Source of the DNA: Ktedonobacter robiniae | Lineage (GTDB): Bacteria; Chloroflexota; Ktedonobacteria; Ktedonobacterales; Ktedonobacteraceae | Length of the DNA stretch: 64,000 nucleotides | Reading direction: 5' to 3' | NCBI RefSeq assembly: GCF_016587375.1 | Contig: NZ_BNJG01000003.1 | Span: 248,001 to 312,000 of the forward strand | In this document: positions 54,393-63,594 of the stretch, one piece after another | Layout: the number at the start of each line of letters is the position of its first letter | How positions within the stretch are numbered: position 1 is the stretch's first letter | Program-made: the position numbers and the translations under genes | The notes under the pieces: generated by a model | What the model was told of the DNA's origin: nothing | The model's input: only the letters and a program-made list of their open reading frames with translations | The model's database searches: none

Positions 54393-55001
54393 TTACTTTT
54401 CCTTGAGCATGGCCCACACGCCGGGTAGCGCCAGTTGCTGAAAAATGCTATCCATCTGCTCTGGTGGATAGGGCATATCAGCCGTGACCCACCACTTGAA
54501 CAGTGTGAGAAAGGCCCCGGCCAGGTACTCGGAGACCACTGGCAGAGGAATCGGCGGAGAGCGTCTTTCTGCGCAAAGGGTGCTGAGCGTCGGTTCAATC
54601 ATGCGGCAAAGCGCCGCCTGTAACGCGTCCAATAAGGGTTTGCCCGCGCTACTACATATCAGTGCCCGCAGCTGCTGATTCGCAGAAGCATACGCGTGCA
54701 CAAAGAGTTCCAGACTAGGGATGATCCGTTGTCCCTGCGCGGCCTGGGCGATGTGACCAGTGAGCATCGCCAACTCCTGCTCTACAATATGGTTGAGCAC
54801 ATCCTCTTTATCGAAATAATGGGCATAAAAGGTCGTGCGACCAATCCCCGCGCGATCCAGAATATCCTGGATCAGAATCTTCTCATAGGATTTTTCTGTC
54901 ATAAGTTCCGCAAAGGCAGCACTCACCAGGCGCTGAGTGCGTTGGGAACGTCGATCTCTTTTCTGCTGTTTCACGGATGTCACATCTTTTTTTGCGAACA
55001 A
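54393..55001 (-). CDS. TetR-family regulator
   Basis: 202 residues: N-terminal HTH RTQRLVSAAFAELMTEKSYEKILIQDILDRAGIGRTTFYAHYFDKEDVLNHIVEQE, the TetR consensus; the C-domain (LFKWWVTADMPYPPEQMDSIFQQL) resembles TetR_C_8/AcrR-like factors. It is divergent from the methyltransferase-led cluster; operator-like palindromes lie in the shared 146-base promoter region. It probably represses itself and the cluster. Intact. Confidence 0.88.
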   Translation of the reverse strand: MFAKKDVTSVKQQKRDRRSQRTQRLVSAAFAELMTEKSYEKILIQDILDRAGIGRTTFYAHYFDKEDVLNHIVEQELAMLTGHIAQAAQGQRIIPSLELFVHAYASANQQLRALICSSAGKPLLDALQAALCRMIEPTLSTLCAERRSPPIPLPVVSEYLAGAFLTLFKWWVTADMPYPPEQMDSIFQQLALPGVWAMLKEK

Positions 55002-55021
55002 TCAGGGGCATTTGTTCGGTA

Positions 55022-55087
55022 GAGAACGGTTCTCCTGATGTGTGCTTGGCTCCGAGGGCTCTTCCTTGTATTCTTCTCTCTAGAGAA
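55022..55087. promoter_or_regulatory. candidate TetR operators in the divergent promoter
   Basis: GAGAA-CGG-TTCTC (55022-55034) and TTCTC-TCTA-GAGAA (55074-55087) share the GAGAA/TTCTC half-sites in opposite order. Short arms make this tentative. Confidence 0.35.
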
Positions 55088-55147
55088 TATCACATTCGGT
55101 AGCAAATACGCTGTTCTTCAAAATGAACAGAGAAAGAAAAGAGATGT

Positions 55148-55744
55148 ATGAAAGACAACTCCTCCACACTTGATGTGGAACTCTTCGAGCGCTGGGGATC
55201 GACGTACGAACGTTCCTGGATGCAGCAACGCCTGTTTGATCCGGTCCACACTGCCGTCTTACAGCAAGCAGCCAGCCACTTCCAACCGGCGAATGTGCTG
55301 GATATCGGCTGTGGGAGCGGGAGGCTCTTGCGGAAAGTCCATGCCTATTGGCCGGAGACACACCTTTTGGGGGTCGATCCGGCGCAAAAAATGCTAGAAG
55401 TCGCGCGCAAACTCACCCCGGAGGCTCACTTCTACCGGGGTTCTGGTGAGGCATTGCCCCTGGAGGATGCCTCGGTCGATCTCGCGCTCTCGACCATCTC
55501 GTTTCATCACTGGCGCGATCAGGCCGCCGGTGTGCGTGAGGTCGCCCGCGTGTTGCGACCCGGAGGCTACTTTCTGCTCGCCGATTTCACTGCCCCAGCC
55601 TGGCTTACATGGCTGTATCCACGTGTGCACAGTACGGCGCAGATGCGCGCGCTTTTTGAACAGGCGGGTCTGGAGGTACAGGCCCAGCTAGGTCCTGTTG
55701 CGCGCTTTGTGCGCATTACCATCGGCACACGCGCCAGCAAATGA
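55148..55744 (+). CDS. class I SAM-dependent methyltransferase
   Basis: 198 residues. SAM motif I is VLDIGCGSGRLLRKV, motif II LLGVDPAQKMLEVAR, motif III around GEALPLEDASVDLALSTISFHHW, followed by EVARVLRPGGYFLLADF. This is the small UbiE/Methyltransf_11 type; the substrate is unknown. It is first gene of a rightward run behind the TetR-controlled divergent promoter and overlaps the longest frame of the following hydrolase by 4 bases. Intact. Confidence 0.88.
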   Translation: MKDNSSTLDVELFERWGSTYERSWMQQRLFDPVHTAVLQQAASHFQPANVLDIGCGSGRLLRKVHAYWPETHLLGVDPAQKMLEVARKLTPEAHFYRGSGEALPLEDASVDLALSTISFHHWRDQAAGVREVARVLRPGGYFLLADFTAPAWLTWLYPRVHSTAQMRALFEQAGLEVQAQLGPVARFVRITIGTRASK

Positions 55745-55779
55745 TTGATGCCGAAACATCGGTAAGGAGGAAAGAGATA

Positions 55780-56985
55780 ATGAAAACCGAAAGTTTGTCC
55801 AGTGAGCGGCTGTTACACCTGGGCAGGATCATGGAGGGCTATGTGGAGCGCGGCGAGGTGCCTGGCATTGTCATGGGCGTTTGCCGACGTGGCGAGATCC
55901 ATATCGATGTCGTGGGCAACACGTCGCTCGGTGGTTCTGAGCCGATGCGGCGCGACACGATCTTCCGCATTAGTTCAATGAGCAAGCCCATCACAGCGGC
56001 AGCGACGATGACTCTGGTAGAAGAAGGCAAAGTGCACCTGGACGATGCGGTGGAGAAGTGGCTGCCGGAACTGGCTAACCGCAAGGTGCTGGGGCGCATC
56101 GACGCGCCGCTTGACGAGACGGTGCCCGCGCAGCGTCCAATCACGGTGCGCGACCTGCTCACCTTTACGCTGGGCTTTGGACTCCTGTTGGCGCCAACAG
56201 GGGAATATCCAATCCTGAAGGCCGCCAACGAGTCGCAGATCGGGATGAGGCCAGCCGCCAGCCCCCAGGCAATGCCCGATCCCGATGAGTGGCTTCGCCG
56301 TCTGGGCACGCTCCCACTTATGTACCAACCTGGGAAGCGGTGGCTCTACGGGATAGGGTCCAACGTGTTGGGGGTGCTGATCGCGCGCGTCTCCGGTCAG
56401 CCCCTGGAGACATTCCTGCGCGAACGGCTCTTCGAGCCACTTGGTATGAAAGACACCGGCTTCAGTGTTCCGGCTGACAAACGAGATCGACTGGCAAGCA
56501 GCTACACCTCCAACCCGGCCAGCGGGGCTCTCGAACTCTTTGATAGCGTCCAGGAGAGCCAGTGGGGCCATCCACCCGCTTTCCCGTCCGGGGCCAGCGG
56601 GCTGGTCTCGACGCTTGACGACTACCTGGCCTTCGCTCAGATGATGCTCTCAGAAGGCAGGCATGGCAGCGAACGCACCCTGTCGCGGCTCTCGATTGAG
56701 GCTATGATTACTGACCAGTTGACGCCTGCCCAGAAAGCGGTGTCGAGCCCTCCGCTTCCTGGCTTCTTCGAGACGCATGGCTGGGGCTTCGGGGTCTCTG
56801 TGGAGACCCGGCGAGACGATCTTGCCTCGGTTCCAGGCCGCTATGGCTGGGATGGTAGTCTGGGCACCTCCTGGTTTTGTGACCCCAAAGAGGTTTTGAT
56901 AGGCATTATACTCACCCAGCGCGCCATGGCCCTCGACATCTCCCGCGATTTCAGCACTCTGGCTTACCAGGCCATCGCTGATTGA
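55780..56985 (+). CDS. class C beta-lactamase-like serine hydrolase
   Basis: 401 residues from ATG 55780, which has AAGGAGG 10 bases upstream (a longer frame begins 55741). Catalytic Ser-x-x-Lys is SMSKPITAAATM in FRISSMSKP; the Tyr motif lies in RWLYGIGSNVLGVLIARVSG; the C-terminal WGFGVSVET...GRYGWDGSLGTSW holds the H/K-x-G-like strand. These proteins are esterases, peptidases or lactamases; no signal peptide is present, so an intracellular esterase or PBP4*-like function is more probable than drug resistance. Follows the methyltransferase closely. Confidence 0.87.
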   Translation: MKTESLSSERLLHLGRIMEGYVERGEVPGIVMGVCRRGEIHIDVVGNTSLGGSEPMRRDTIFRISSMSKPITAAATMTLVEEGKVHLDDAVEKWLPELANRKVLGRIDAPLDETVPAQRPITVRDLLTFTLGFGLLLAPTGEYPILKAANESQIGMRPAASPQAMPDPDEWLRRLGTLPLMYQPGKRWLYGIGSNVLGVLIARVSGQPLETFLRERLFEPLGMKDTGFSVPADKRDRLASSYTSNPASGALELFDSVQESQWGHPPAFPSGASGLVSTLDDYLAFAQMMLSEGRHGSERTLSRLSIEAMITDQLTPAQKAVSSPPLPGFFETHGWGFGVSVETRRDDLASVPGRYGWDGSLGTSWFCDPKEVLIGIILTQRAMALDISRDFSTLAYQAIAD

Positions 56986-57101
56986 ATGGGAGGAAGCGGT
57001 CAGCACACCCTGGCCTTCTTCGGTATCTTCAAATGGGAAAAGCGTAGGTACGAGACTTTCTAGAGAATGGTTCTATGGTCTTACTGCAAAGGAAAAAACA
57101 C

Positions 57102-57770
57102 ATGAAAACTTTAGCGCAAAGTACTGGAGAACAGTCAACGGCGACGGGACTGCTCCTGGTTTGCGGTGCCCTTGGTTCGCTGTGCAACATGCTTGTCCTT
57201 CTCATCCTTGGAGCCACACGTTCTGGCTACAATGCCTGGCAAATCCCCGACAGCTCGCTCGAACTAGGGCCTGGTGGGTGGATCCAAATCACCAACTACA
57301 TCGTCAGCGGAGTGCTCCTGCTCGCTTTTGCCATCGGGCTCAGGCGCGTCCTGCGCACCGGACGTGGTTCTACCTGGGGACCCATCCTGCTCGGCCTCTT
57401 TGGCCTCAGTTTCATCGGGATTGGGATCTTCGTGACCGATCCGGTGCTGGGGTACCCATCCGGAGCGTCGAGCATTACAACCATTCCCGGAACCATTCAT
57501 AATCTCTTTGGTCAGCTGCAGTTCATCTCGCTGGCTGCGGCTTGCTTCGTGCTGGCACGGCGCGAGGCCGCCGATCCAGCCTCGCGTGGCTGGGCCTGGT
57601 ATTCGGTTGCCACAGGTCTGCTGGTCGTCGCCTCTGATGTCGTCTTCGTCCTCACCTTCAAATTGTTGGACGGGGGTCCAGTAGGACTCATTGCACGAAT
57701 TGGCATCATTGTGAGCGGGTGTTGGATCGCACAGCTTTCGATCCGCCTGATGCGCAAAAGGCCTCGATAG
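57102..57770 (+). CDS. DUF998-family membrane protein
   Basis: 222 residues from ATG 57102 (ribosome site AAAGGAA). Six hydrophobic helices: TGLLLVCGALGSLCNMLVLLIL, IVSGVLLLAFAIGL, ILLGLFGLSFIGIGIFV, LQFISLAAACFVLA, VATGLLVVASDVVFVLTFK and IGIIVSGCWIAQLSIRL. The pattern with D-P-V-x-G-Y-P after helix 3 and a conserved His (IHNLFGQ) matches DUF998. Function unknown; part of the rightward cluster. Confidence 0.75.
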   Translation: MKTLAQSTGEQSTATGLLLVCGALGSLCNMLVLLILGATRSGYNAWQIPDSSLELGPGGWIQITNYIVSGVLLLAFAIGLRRVLRTGRGSTWGPILLGLFGLSFIGIGIFVTDPVLGYPSGASSITTIPGTIHNLFGQLQFISLAAACFVLARREAADPASRGWAWYSVATGLLVVASDVVFVLTFKLLDGGPVGLIARIGIIVSGCWIAQLSIRLMRKRPR

Positions 57771-57896
57771 CTTGAGCCGTGGAACAGCCCAAGGAGCAGG
57801 CATACGTAGCCTGGCAGGTGATAGATCATGTTTCATTCGCTTTTCTGGCACATCGAGTACCGAAAACTTTAACTATAGAAGGAAGAGAAAGATCGT

Positions 57897-58841
57897 ATGA
57901 GTACGACCCATCCCTTTCGTTTTGGGGTCACATTGCTTGGGGCCGCCACCAGGCAGGAATGGATCGCCAAAGTTCACAACGTCGAGGATCTTGGTTACGC
58001 AGTTCTGCAGGCGCCAGATCACCTGGGAAACCAGTTCTCTCCCACGCTAGCGCTCATGGCAGCAGCAGAGGCCAGCACAACGCTGCGTTTGGGAACGCTG
58101 GTCCTCGACATCAATTACCGGCACCTTGCTTTGCTTGCCAAAGAGGTTGCTACACTTGATCTGCTCTCCGAAGGACGCTTCGAGCTTGGACTGGGTGCAG
58201 GATGGATCGCCAGAGAGTCCCAGATGGCAGGCATTCCCTTCGATCCCGCAAGTCAACGTGTGGGTAGGCTAGAGGAAGCCGTTCAAGTGTTCAAAGGTCT
58301 CTTCTCCGATGGGCCGATGACCTTTGCTGGTCGCTCCTACTCGCTGAACAGATTTGAGGTCTTTCCCAAACCTTTCCAACATCCCCATCCCCCTCTGCTG
58401 CTCTCTGGTGGAGGGAAACGGATGTTGTCGATTGCTGGCCGCTACGCCGACATCATTACCCTCAATCCTCCTGTGGCACCAGACGGCAATAGCCTTGACA
58501 TGACCGAGGCGACGGCGGAGGCAACGACACAGCAAATCGCCTGGATTCGCGAGGCGGCAGGAGACCGCTTCGCCCAGATTGAGCTTGGCAACTTTGTGAT
58601 TGGAGGGGTCAGGACAGAGACAGAACAGCGACTCGATCCAAGGATCTCTGCGCTCTTTCGGTCTCGGACCACCAGAGAGCAGCAGTCCCCCCAGGGCATT
58701 TATACCCTGGTTGGCTCGGTGGATCAGATTTGTGAACAGGTGCTGGCGAACCGTGAGCACTTTGGCATTTCTTACATCAGTGTCTTCGAACCGGACCTGG
58801 AAACCTTTGCTCCCGTTGTCGCACGGCTCTCGGGCAAGTAA
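57897..58841 (+). CDS. LLM-class F420-dependent oxidoreductase (TIM barrel)
   Basis: 314 residues. FRFGVTLLGAATRQEWIAKVHNVEDLGYAVLQAPDHLG, ASTTLRLGTLVLDINYRHLALLAKEVATLDLLSEGRFELGLGAGWIARE and HPPLLLSGGGKRMLSIAGRYADIITLNP are the luciferase-like/F420 family core. It would use F420H2 or flavin to reduce an unknown substrate. Start ATG 57897 follows GAAGGAAGAG. A frameshifted relative is at 62402-63384. Intact. Confidence 0.88.
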   Translation: MSTTHPFRFGVTLLGAATRQEWIAKVHNVEDLGYAVLQAPDHLGNQFSPTLALMAAAEASTTLRLGTLVLDINYRHLALLAKEVATLDLLSEGRFELGLGAGWIARESQMAGIPFDPASQRVGRLEEAVQVFKGLFSDGPMTFAGRSYSLNRFEVFPKPFQHPHPPLLLSGGGKRMLSIAGRYADIITLNPPVAPDGNSLDMTEATAEATTQQIAWIREAAGDRFAQIELGNFVIGGVRTETEQRLDPRISALFRSRTTREQQSPQGIYTLVGSVDQICEQVLANREHFGISYISVFEPDLETFAPVVARLSGK

Positions 58842-58967
58842 ACGCAGGCGACGAGTGAAACAGAAATGATCAAGAGTGCATTTCACTCGCGCCGTGACCC
58901 GCGAGCGGAGAACAGACAACGTGAGCAAGAGAAAAACGATGTCAAACAAGGAGAGAGGAAATACACT

Positions 58968-59603
58968 ATGTCATCAACAACACTGTATCGCTTGAGCGGG
59001 ATCAGCTTACTCATAGGGGGCTTGTTCGCTGCTCTTGCTGCCGTTCCCGTCTTCTTCACGGGTGAAGATCCTACCAGTCCTATCGCCGCCACAGCGGCTC
59101 TGCTTCGCATCATTGGCGACATGTTGATCGTCGTAGGGTTGCCTGGGATGTATAGCAGACAAGCCCAACGAGTAGGTCTCTTAGGGCTGATCGGTTTCCT
59201 GTCCACACTTGTCTACGTTCTCATCACGGGAGTAGTTAATGATACCATCGCAGCCGTCATTCTGCCGTTCCTCGCATCGGCGGCCCCTTCCCTCCTGAAA
59301 GGGTCGCCCCCACAAGGATTACTGATCCTTTTTCTTGTCGGAAGTCTGCTGGGAGTAGTGGGTAGCGTGTCGCTCGGCGTAGCGATGCTGCGCACCACCG
59401 TCTTAACGCGCTGGGTAGGTCTACCGCTCATCCTTGGGGTAGTGCTCAACTTAGGCGGGAGCTTCCTTCTCCCGGCAGTTGGCACGACTGGCACTGTGCT
59501 ATTCCTCCTCGGGTTGGCCTGGCTCGGTTTTGGGGTGTGGTCGTCTCGACAGCCCACGAGCCAGCCTGAGCTTCCACCAATGCCATTCGGGCCTGAGATG
59601 TGA
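58968..59603 (+). CDS. multi-pass membrane protein, hypothetical
   Basis: 211 residues from ATG 58968 with AAGGAGAGAGG upstream. About six hydrophobic helices (LSGISLLIGGLFAALAAVPVF, LLRIIGDMLIVVGLPGMY, VGLLGLIGFLSTLVYVLI, LILFLVGSLLGVVGSVSLGVAML, WVGLPLILGVVLNLGGSFLL, GTVLFLLGLAWLGFGVW). The style is that of DUF4386-like proteins of Chloroflexota and Actinobacteria. No catalytic motif; role unknown. Confidence 0.65.
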   Translation: MSSTTLYRLSGISLLIGGLFAALAAVPVFFTGEDPTSPIAATAALLRIIGDMLIVVGLPGMYSRQAQRVGLLGLIGFLSTLVYVLITGVVNDTIAAVILPFLASAAPSLLKGSPPQGLLILFLVGSLLGVVGSVSLGVAMLRTTVLTRWVGLPLILGVVLNLGGSFLLPAVGTTGTVLFLLGLAWLGFGVWSSRQPTSQPELPPMPFGPEM

Positions 59604-59639
59604 AACACAGGCACGGCTCTCCGGCAAGGAAACGCTCTC

Positions 59640-59782
59640 TCAGCGAAAAAGGCGTTGATCTAGAATTCATTGAGAAAGAGGGCCTGTCCCATTTGTTCCA
59701 GTTTGCGCCTATCCCCGAAGCAAAACCCGTGATTGATCGTTACGTCGAGCGTCTCAAACATGCTACCGTGTCCCCCTCTTAA
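59640..59782 (+). pseudogene. alpha/beta hydrolase fold C-terminal scrap
   Basis: About 45 residues (GVDLEFIEKEGLSHLFQFAPIPEAKPVIDRYVERL) resemble the C-terminus of alpha/beta-hydrolase-3 type esterases with the His-containing turn (G-L-S-H-L-F). The body of the enzyme is gone. The following bases to 59888 show only the next gene's ribosome site. Confidence 0.4.
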
Positions 59783-59888
59783 GCACACATTGAGGTATGA
59801 GTAGGATCTCTGCCAAAGTGACTTATAGTGGCAACGTGAACAGAAACTGCTGGCGCAACTGCCTGAAATGCTGTTAAGGAGAAAGATC

Positions 59889-60491
59889 ATGAGCATCTAT
59901 ACCATCGTCCTGTTTGTGCATATCATCGGAGCCATTGGCTACTTTCTGAGCATTGGTAGCTGGCTGTTCATTCTGGTGGGCCTGCGGCGAGCACAGCGCG
60001 TCGAAGAAGTGCGTGCCCTCATGTATGTGAATGACCTGTCAGGCCCGTTCGGCGACGGCAGCGGACTCGTGCTGCTCATCGCAGGACTCTACCTGGCCCT
60101 GTCGGTCTGGAGCTTGCTGACGAGCTGGATTCTCGTCGCGCTGATCAGCTTGATCCTGGTCCTCCCAACCAATGCTGTGCTCATCGGGCCACGGAGAAGA
60201 GCCCTCATCAAGCAACTGGAGCATTCAGCCCCAGAGGGGAAGATTTCTCTCGCGCTCTCTCAGCACATCTACAACCCCATCCTCTGGACGACATCGCAAA
60301 CCACGGCGGTTCTGCTGCTTGGGATTGTCTTCCTGATGACGACCAAACCAGACCTGGGAGGCTCTCTCATTGTGATGGCTGTCGCTCTGGTGTTCGGGCT
60401 ACTCTCAAGCTTGCTCATCTCTCGGAGAAGACATACTTCACCACAGGAGGCGGCGGACCACCGGGTACCGAACAACGTGTCGGCTAGCTAG
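59889..60491 (+). CDS. DUF2269-like integral membrane protein
   Basis: 200 residues from ATG 59889 behind AAGGAGAAAG. Four helices: YTIVLFVHIIGAIGYFLSIGSWLFILVGL, GSGLVLLIAGLYLAL, WILVALISLILVLPTNAVLIG, TTAVLLLGIVFLMTT and LIVMAVALVFGLLSSLLI. The early V-H-I-I-G-A motif in helix 1 is typical of DUF2269/CopD-like families. Function unknown. Last gene of the rightward cluster. Confidence 0.65.
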   Translation: MSIYTIVLFVHIIGAIGYFLSIGSWLFILVGLRRAQRVEEVRALMYVNDLSGPFGDGSGLVLLIAGLYLALSVWSLLTSWILVALISLILVLPTNAVLIGPRRRALIKQLEHSAPEGKISLALSQHIYNPILWTTSQTTAVLLLGIVFLMTTKPDLGGSLIVMAVALVFGLLSSLLISRRRHTSPQEAADHRVPNNVSAS

Positions 60492-60755
60492 CAGTCTGTC
60501 GGAGAAAAGGAGTCCTGCCACGTTTCTTCGAGCCTGTAAAAAAGAGGCACTACCTCTATAGGTGGTCTTTTTTGCCAATGGTCATTAACCATTCTGCTGC
60601 TATAAAATGGAAACACGCTGGAGACAAGGAAAGAGAGAGACCATAATCTTGGAACAGGCCCATGGTACGAGCACGCCAGCCGTCGCTTCAGGCTCTCCTC
60701 ATCTGGCTGGGGAAGAATGAAACGAGATATACATAAGAAAAAAAGGAGATGGTTC

Positions 60756-61115
60756 ATGGAGAAAGTTCGCCTCACTGAGAAATTCGCATTGTTCGAGCAG
60801 CATTGGACTCCGAAAATTGTTGGGGAGTTGAATGACTCATATGTCCTTCTTGCGAAGCTGAAAGGCGAGTTGTTCTGGCATATACACGAAAGGGAAGATG
60901 AGCTCTTTCTGGTGATCAAGGGCAAATTGCTCTTGAAATTGCGTGATCGTGATGTCAGGTTGGAAGAAGGAGAGTTTTTTATCGTTCCGAAAGGAGTTGA
61001 GCACCTGCCAATAGCAGAAGAAGAAGCCCAAGTGTTACTGCTGGAACCAAAATCTACAATGCATACCGGCAATGTGGTGAATGAGCGGACGGTGATGGAC
61101 TACGAACGTCTTTGA
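60756..61115 (+). CDS. cupin-domain protein
   Basis: 119 residues from ATG 60756 (AAAAAGGAG upstream). Cupin motif 1 is WHIHEREDELFLVIKGKLLL (metal ligands His, His, Glu), motif 2 VEHLPIAEEEAQVLLLEPKS with His. A small single-domain metal-binding barrel such as found in sugar isomerases or regulators; the reaction is not deducible. The 264 bases before it, and 61116-61420 after it, contain no gene. Intact. Confidence 0.85.
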   Translation: MEKVRLTEKFALFEQHWTPKIVGELNDSYVLLAKLKGELFWHIHEREDELFLVIKGKLLLKLRDRDVRLEEGEFFIVPKGVEHLPIAEEEAQVLLLEPKSTMHTGNVVNERTVMDYERL

Positions 61116-61420
61116 GCGTATTTTACAAACGCTTCATCAAGATATGCTGGTAAGTATAAGTAGAAGATTCAAAAAGGGGGACTACGACCAGGCGCTTGAT
61201 CTGGCAGTGGGGCTGGGCGACTGTCTGCCACCTGAACATCTGGCGCGCTTCGTGTGTCCGGGACATGTTTTGAAAAGAAAACAGGCCATGTATGCAGTCT
61301 GATATGAGCAATTAGGAACTGCTCATCAGGCTACATTTTGGTGAGATGGAGGTTCCTCAGAGCGAGCAACGAGGTCTTTTCCTCCTCATGAAAGTTTCTG
61401 CTAGATAATACATGAGTTGT

Positions 61421-61469
61421 ATCAGAACACCAGACCCCTGCATTCCCGCTTGGTGTCTGGTGTTCTGAT
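61421..61469. terminator. 15-bp hairpin
   Basis: ATCAGAACACCAGAC (61421-61435) pairs exactly with 61455-61469 in the gap 61116-61603, which has no gene. It lies downstream of both converging genes and could serve either. Confidence 0.5.
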
Positions 61470-61603
61470 GCAAGCATGCGAAGGCCACCCAAGCTCGGCA
61501 ATGAGGTGACGGTAGCGCTCAAAGGTAGACTTGGGCGTATCATCACCACGGAATAAGCCGAACTGAAAATGCTTGTCGGATTGCGAACAGAAATCCGCTT
61601 CCC

Positions 61604-62349
61604 CTATGCAAGATGATAGAAAATGGGCATGGCCCCAACCTGGTTCACATTGAGATTCGCCTGCATATAAGTCCTGAAGCTCTTCTTAGTAACCTGCTGC
61701 CACAGAAAGCTCAACAGTCCATTCCAGCGCGCGTGGTTGATGATGGTATAGTCGGACTGCTCTCCCTCCAGTGGGAGGAGGAGGGTGGAATTGTCCATCC
61801 CTGTCTCCACGGCATACCAGCCAGCCAGATAGTCCCAGAGGGCCAAAGTCACTTGTGAGTCTTCACCTACAAAGTAGTTGAAGAGAAAAATCCCTTTGCG
61901 CCTCTTCTCGACATCCCCAACGCGCTTCACGTTGCGTGCGACGATGCTGTGCAGATCACTGGCTTTGCTGCTAAGAGCATCAACCAGCATGGCATATTCT
62001 TCCGTCTTCTGCACCTGGCGCGCGGTTTCAGGTGACCGTGTCTCAACAAGCACGACGATGTCATAGCGAGGAAGATGAATCGAGTCGCGGTGTTGCTTAA
62101 CATAACCACTGGATGGTGCCATCACGATGGCGTGAAAGACGGTCGCCTTCTCGACCGCTTCAAGCTGTTCAAGCTGCTGCGCGAGGTACTTGAGCCTTGC
62201 AATCAGTTGGCCTTTCTCGCGTCTGATGGGCATGAATGGTGCCTGGCGAGGCTGTACAACTGCGGCGAGATGAATGTACCCAAGCGTTGTCGGCTCAATC
62301 AGCTTGACCGGGGATATTTGGAATTCTCGTTGACAATGTGCAGTTCCAT
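61604..62349 (-). pseudogene. hypothetical protein with single-base frameshift near its start
   Basis: The strong start is ATG 62349 (GAGGAGG at 8 bases; MELHIVNENSKYP), but the frame stops after 16 codons. Removing or adding one base in the run GGGG at 62310-62313 restores a continuous protein (PVKLIEPTTLGYIHLAAVVQ, then MPIRREKGQLIARLKYLAQQ) of about 248 residues. Without repair, translation could begin at ATG 62233. The C-terminal part (IVVLVETRSPETARQVQKTE, WDYLAGWYAVETGMDNSTLLLPL) is unknown to me. It is either a recent mutation or a sequencing error. Confidence 0.55.
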
Positions 62350-62401
62350 GATTCCCTCCTCTTGGAAAACTCAGATGGTTTGCGCGGACTTGGCGTTGAA
62401 A

Positions 62402-63384
62402 TCACGCTTCACCTTGGTCTAGTAGCTCGAGAACCGTCTTGAACCACTCCAGACGAGCGATCGTGTTGGGCATAAGCCAGAGCTGGGCATGAGAGAGGCC
62501 CGCGCGAGCATAGCTACGGAGTATCTCGGCAACTTCCTCAGGTGACGTTGGCCCCGGTTGCTTCCCCTGTGCAGAAGAGTGAGACCATCCCTGTGCCATG
62601 GGGAGTTTGACCACCACGGAGGCACTGCGACCAAGCGTGGCGGGGTCACGTCCAATAGCGGTACACGCGGCATCACCTGCGGCTTGCTGTGAACTGATCT
62701 CCTCAAGGCCTTGCAGTGGCCCCTCTGCATTCCAGAGGTCGGCATAGGTCGCAGCCAGGCGCAACATACGAGGCCCTTTGGCACCAATCAGGATCGGAGG
62801 GCCGCCGGGGCGTGCCCCGCGGGCCGTAGTTCGCAGTCCCGCGCCTGGTAGTACTTGCCTGCGAAATCAACTCGCCCTGTCCGCAGCAGCGGAACGATGA
62901 TCTGCAACGCCTCCTCGAAACGGTCCACGCGATGGTCGGTCTTGATATCGAATGCCTGTTGCTCAGGTCCATCCCATCCGGCACCGAGTCCGAGGATCAG
63001 GCGTCCCCCACTGATCTCATCGATGGTATCAACCATCTTGGCGAGCAGTGCCGGATTGCGGAAGGCCGTACAGGCGACGAGCGAGCCCAATTCCACACGA
63101 TGGGTCACGGCGGCCAGCGCAGCCAGCAATGACCAGCACTCCCAGATCCCTTGTGTGTGTTCCTGCCATTGGAGGAGCAAATGATCAGGCACCCAGAGGG
63201 AGTCAAAGCCAAGCACTTCCGCCTGTGAAGCTATGGCGAACAGATCTGCCCACCTTGCGGTCTTGCCAGCCAGAGCACCTTCGGTGATTGGCAGGTTGAT
63301 CCCCACCTTGAGCGGGCGGGAGGTGCGCACCACCGTATCCATTTTCGTCCTGGTGTCCTCGGCAGATGATGGATCTTCAGTCAT
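62402..63384 (-). pseudogene. LLM-class F420-dependent oxidoreductase, frameshifted
   Basis: From ATG 63384: LKVGINLPITEGALAGKTARWADLFAIA, VLGFDSLWVPDHLL, VELGSLVACTAFRNPALLAKMVDTIDEISGGRLILGLGAGWDGPE. Near 62818 (GCCCGCGGG) one base is missing; the remaining domain (PPILIGAKGPRMLRLAATYADLWN and on to LEWFKTVLELL) is in the next frame and ends at 62402. Together they form a normal about 327-residue enzyme. Like its neighbour, the lesion is a single base in a GC-rich run. Confidence 0.8.
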
Positions 63385-63512
63385 GATCTTCTCTTTTTTC
63401 CTTTTTCAGTCCAATGTGCGAAAGATGAGAGCTGACCCGTCTTCCAGAAGTGGAAACGTGCCAGCCGCCATTGTCCATGGTGCTGGACTCCTTGACAGAC
63501 GTTTCCTCATCC

Positions 63513-63560
63513 AATATTTTGGATAGACAGGCTGTCTAATAAATATTTTGGATAGACAGA
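63513..63560. promoter_or_regulatory. operator repeats upstream of the terminal TetR gene
   Basis: AATATTTTGGATAGACAG occurs twice (about 63513-63530 and 63541-63558); the first runs into TAGACAG-G-CTGTCTA (63524-63538), a palindrome. Located between the divergent LLM and TetR genes. Confidence 0.5.
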
Positions 63561-63594
63561 CCATACAATAAAATATTGGAGGATGTCAAGTCTC

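Noticed and set aside
56985..57100. Fusion of the serine hydrolase with the DUF998 gene
   Set aside because: A clear stop and a separate ribosome site lie between them.
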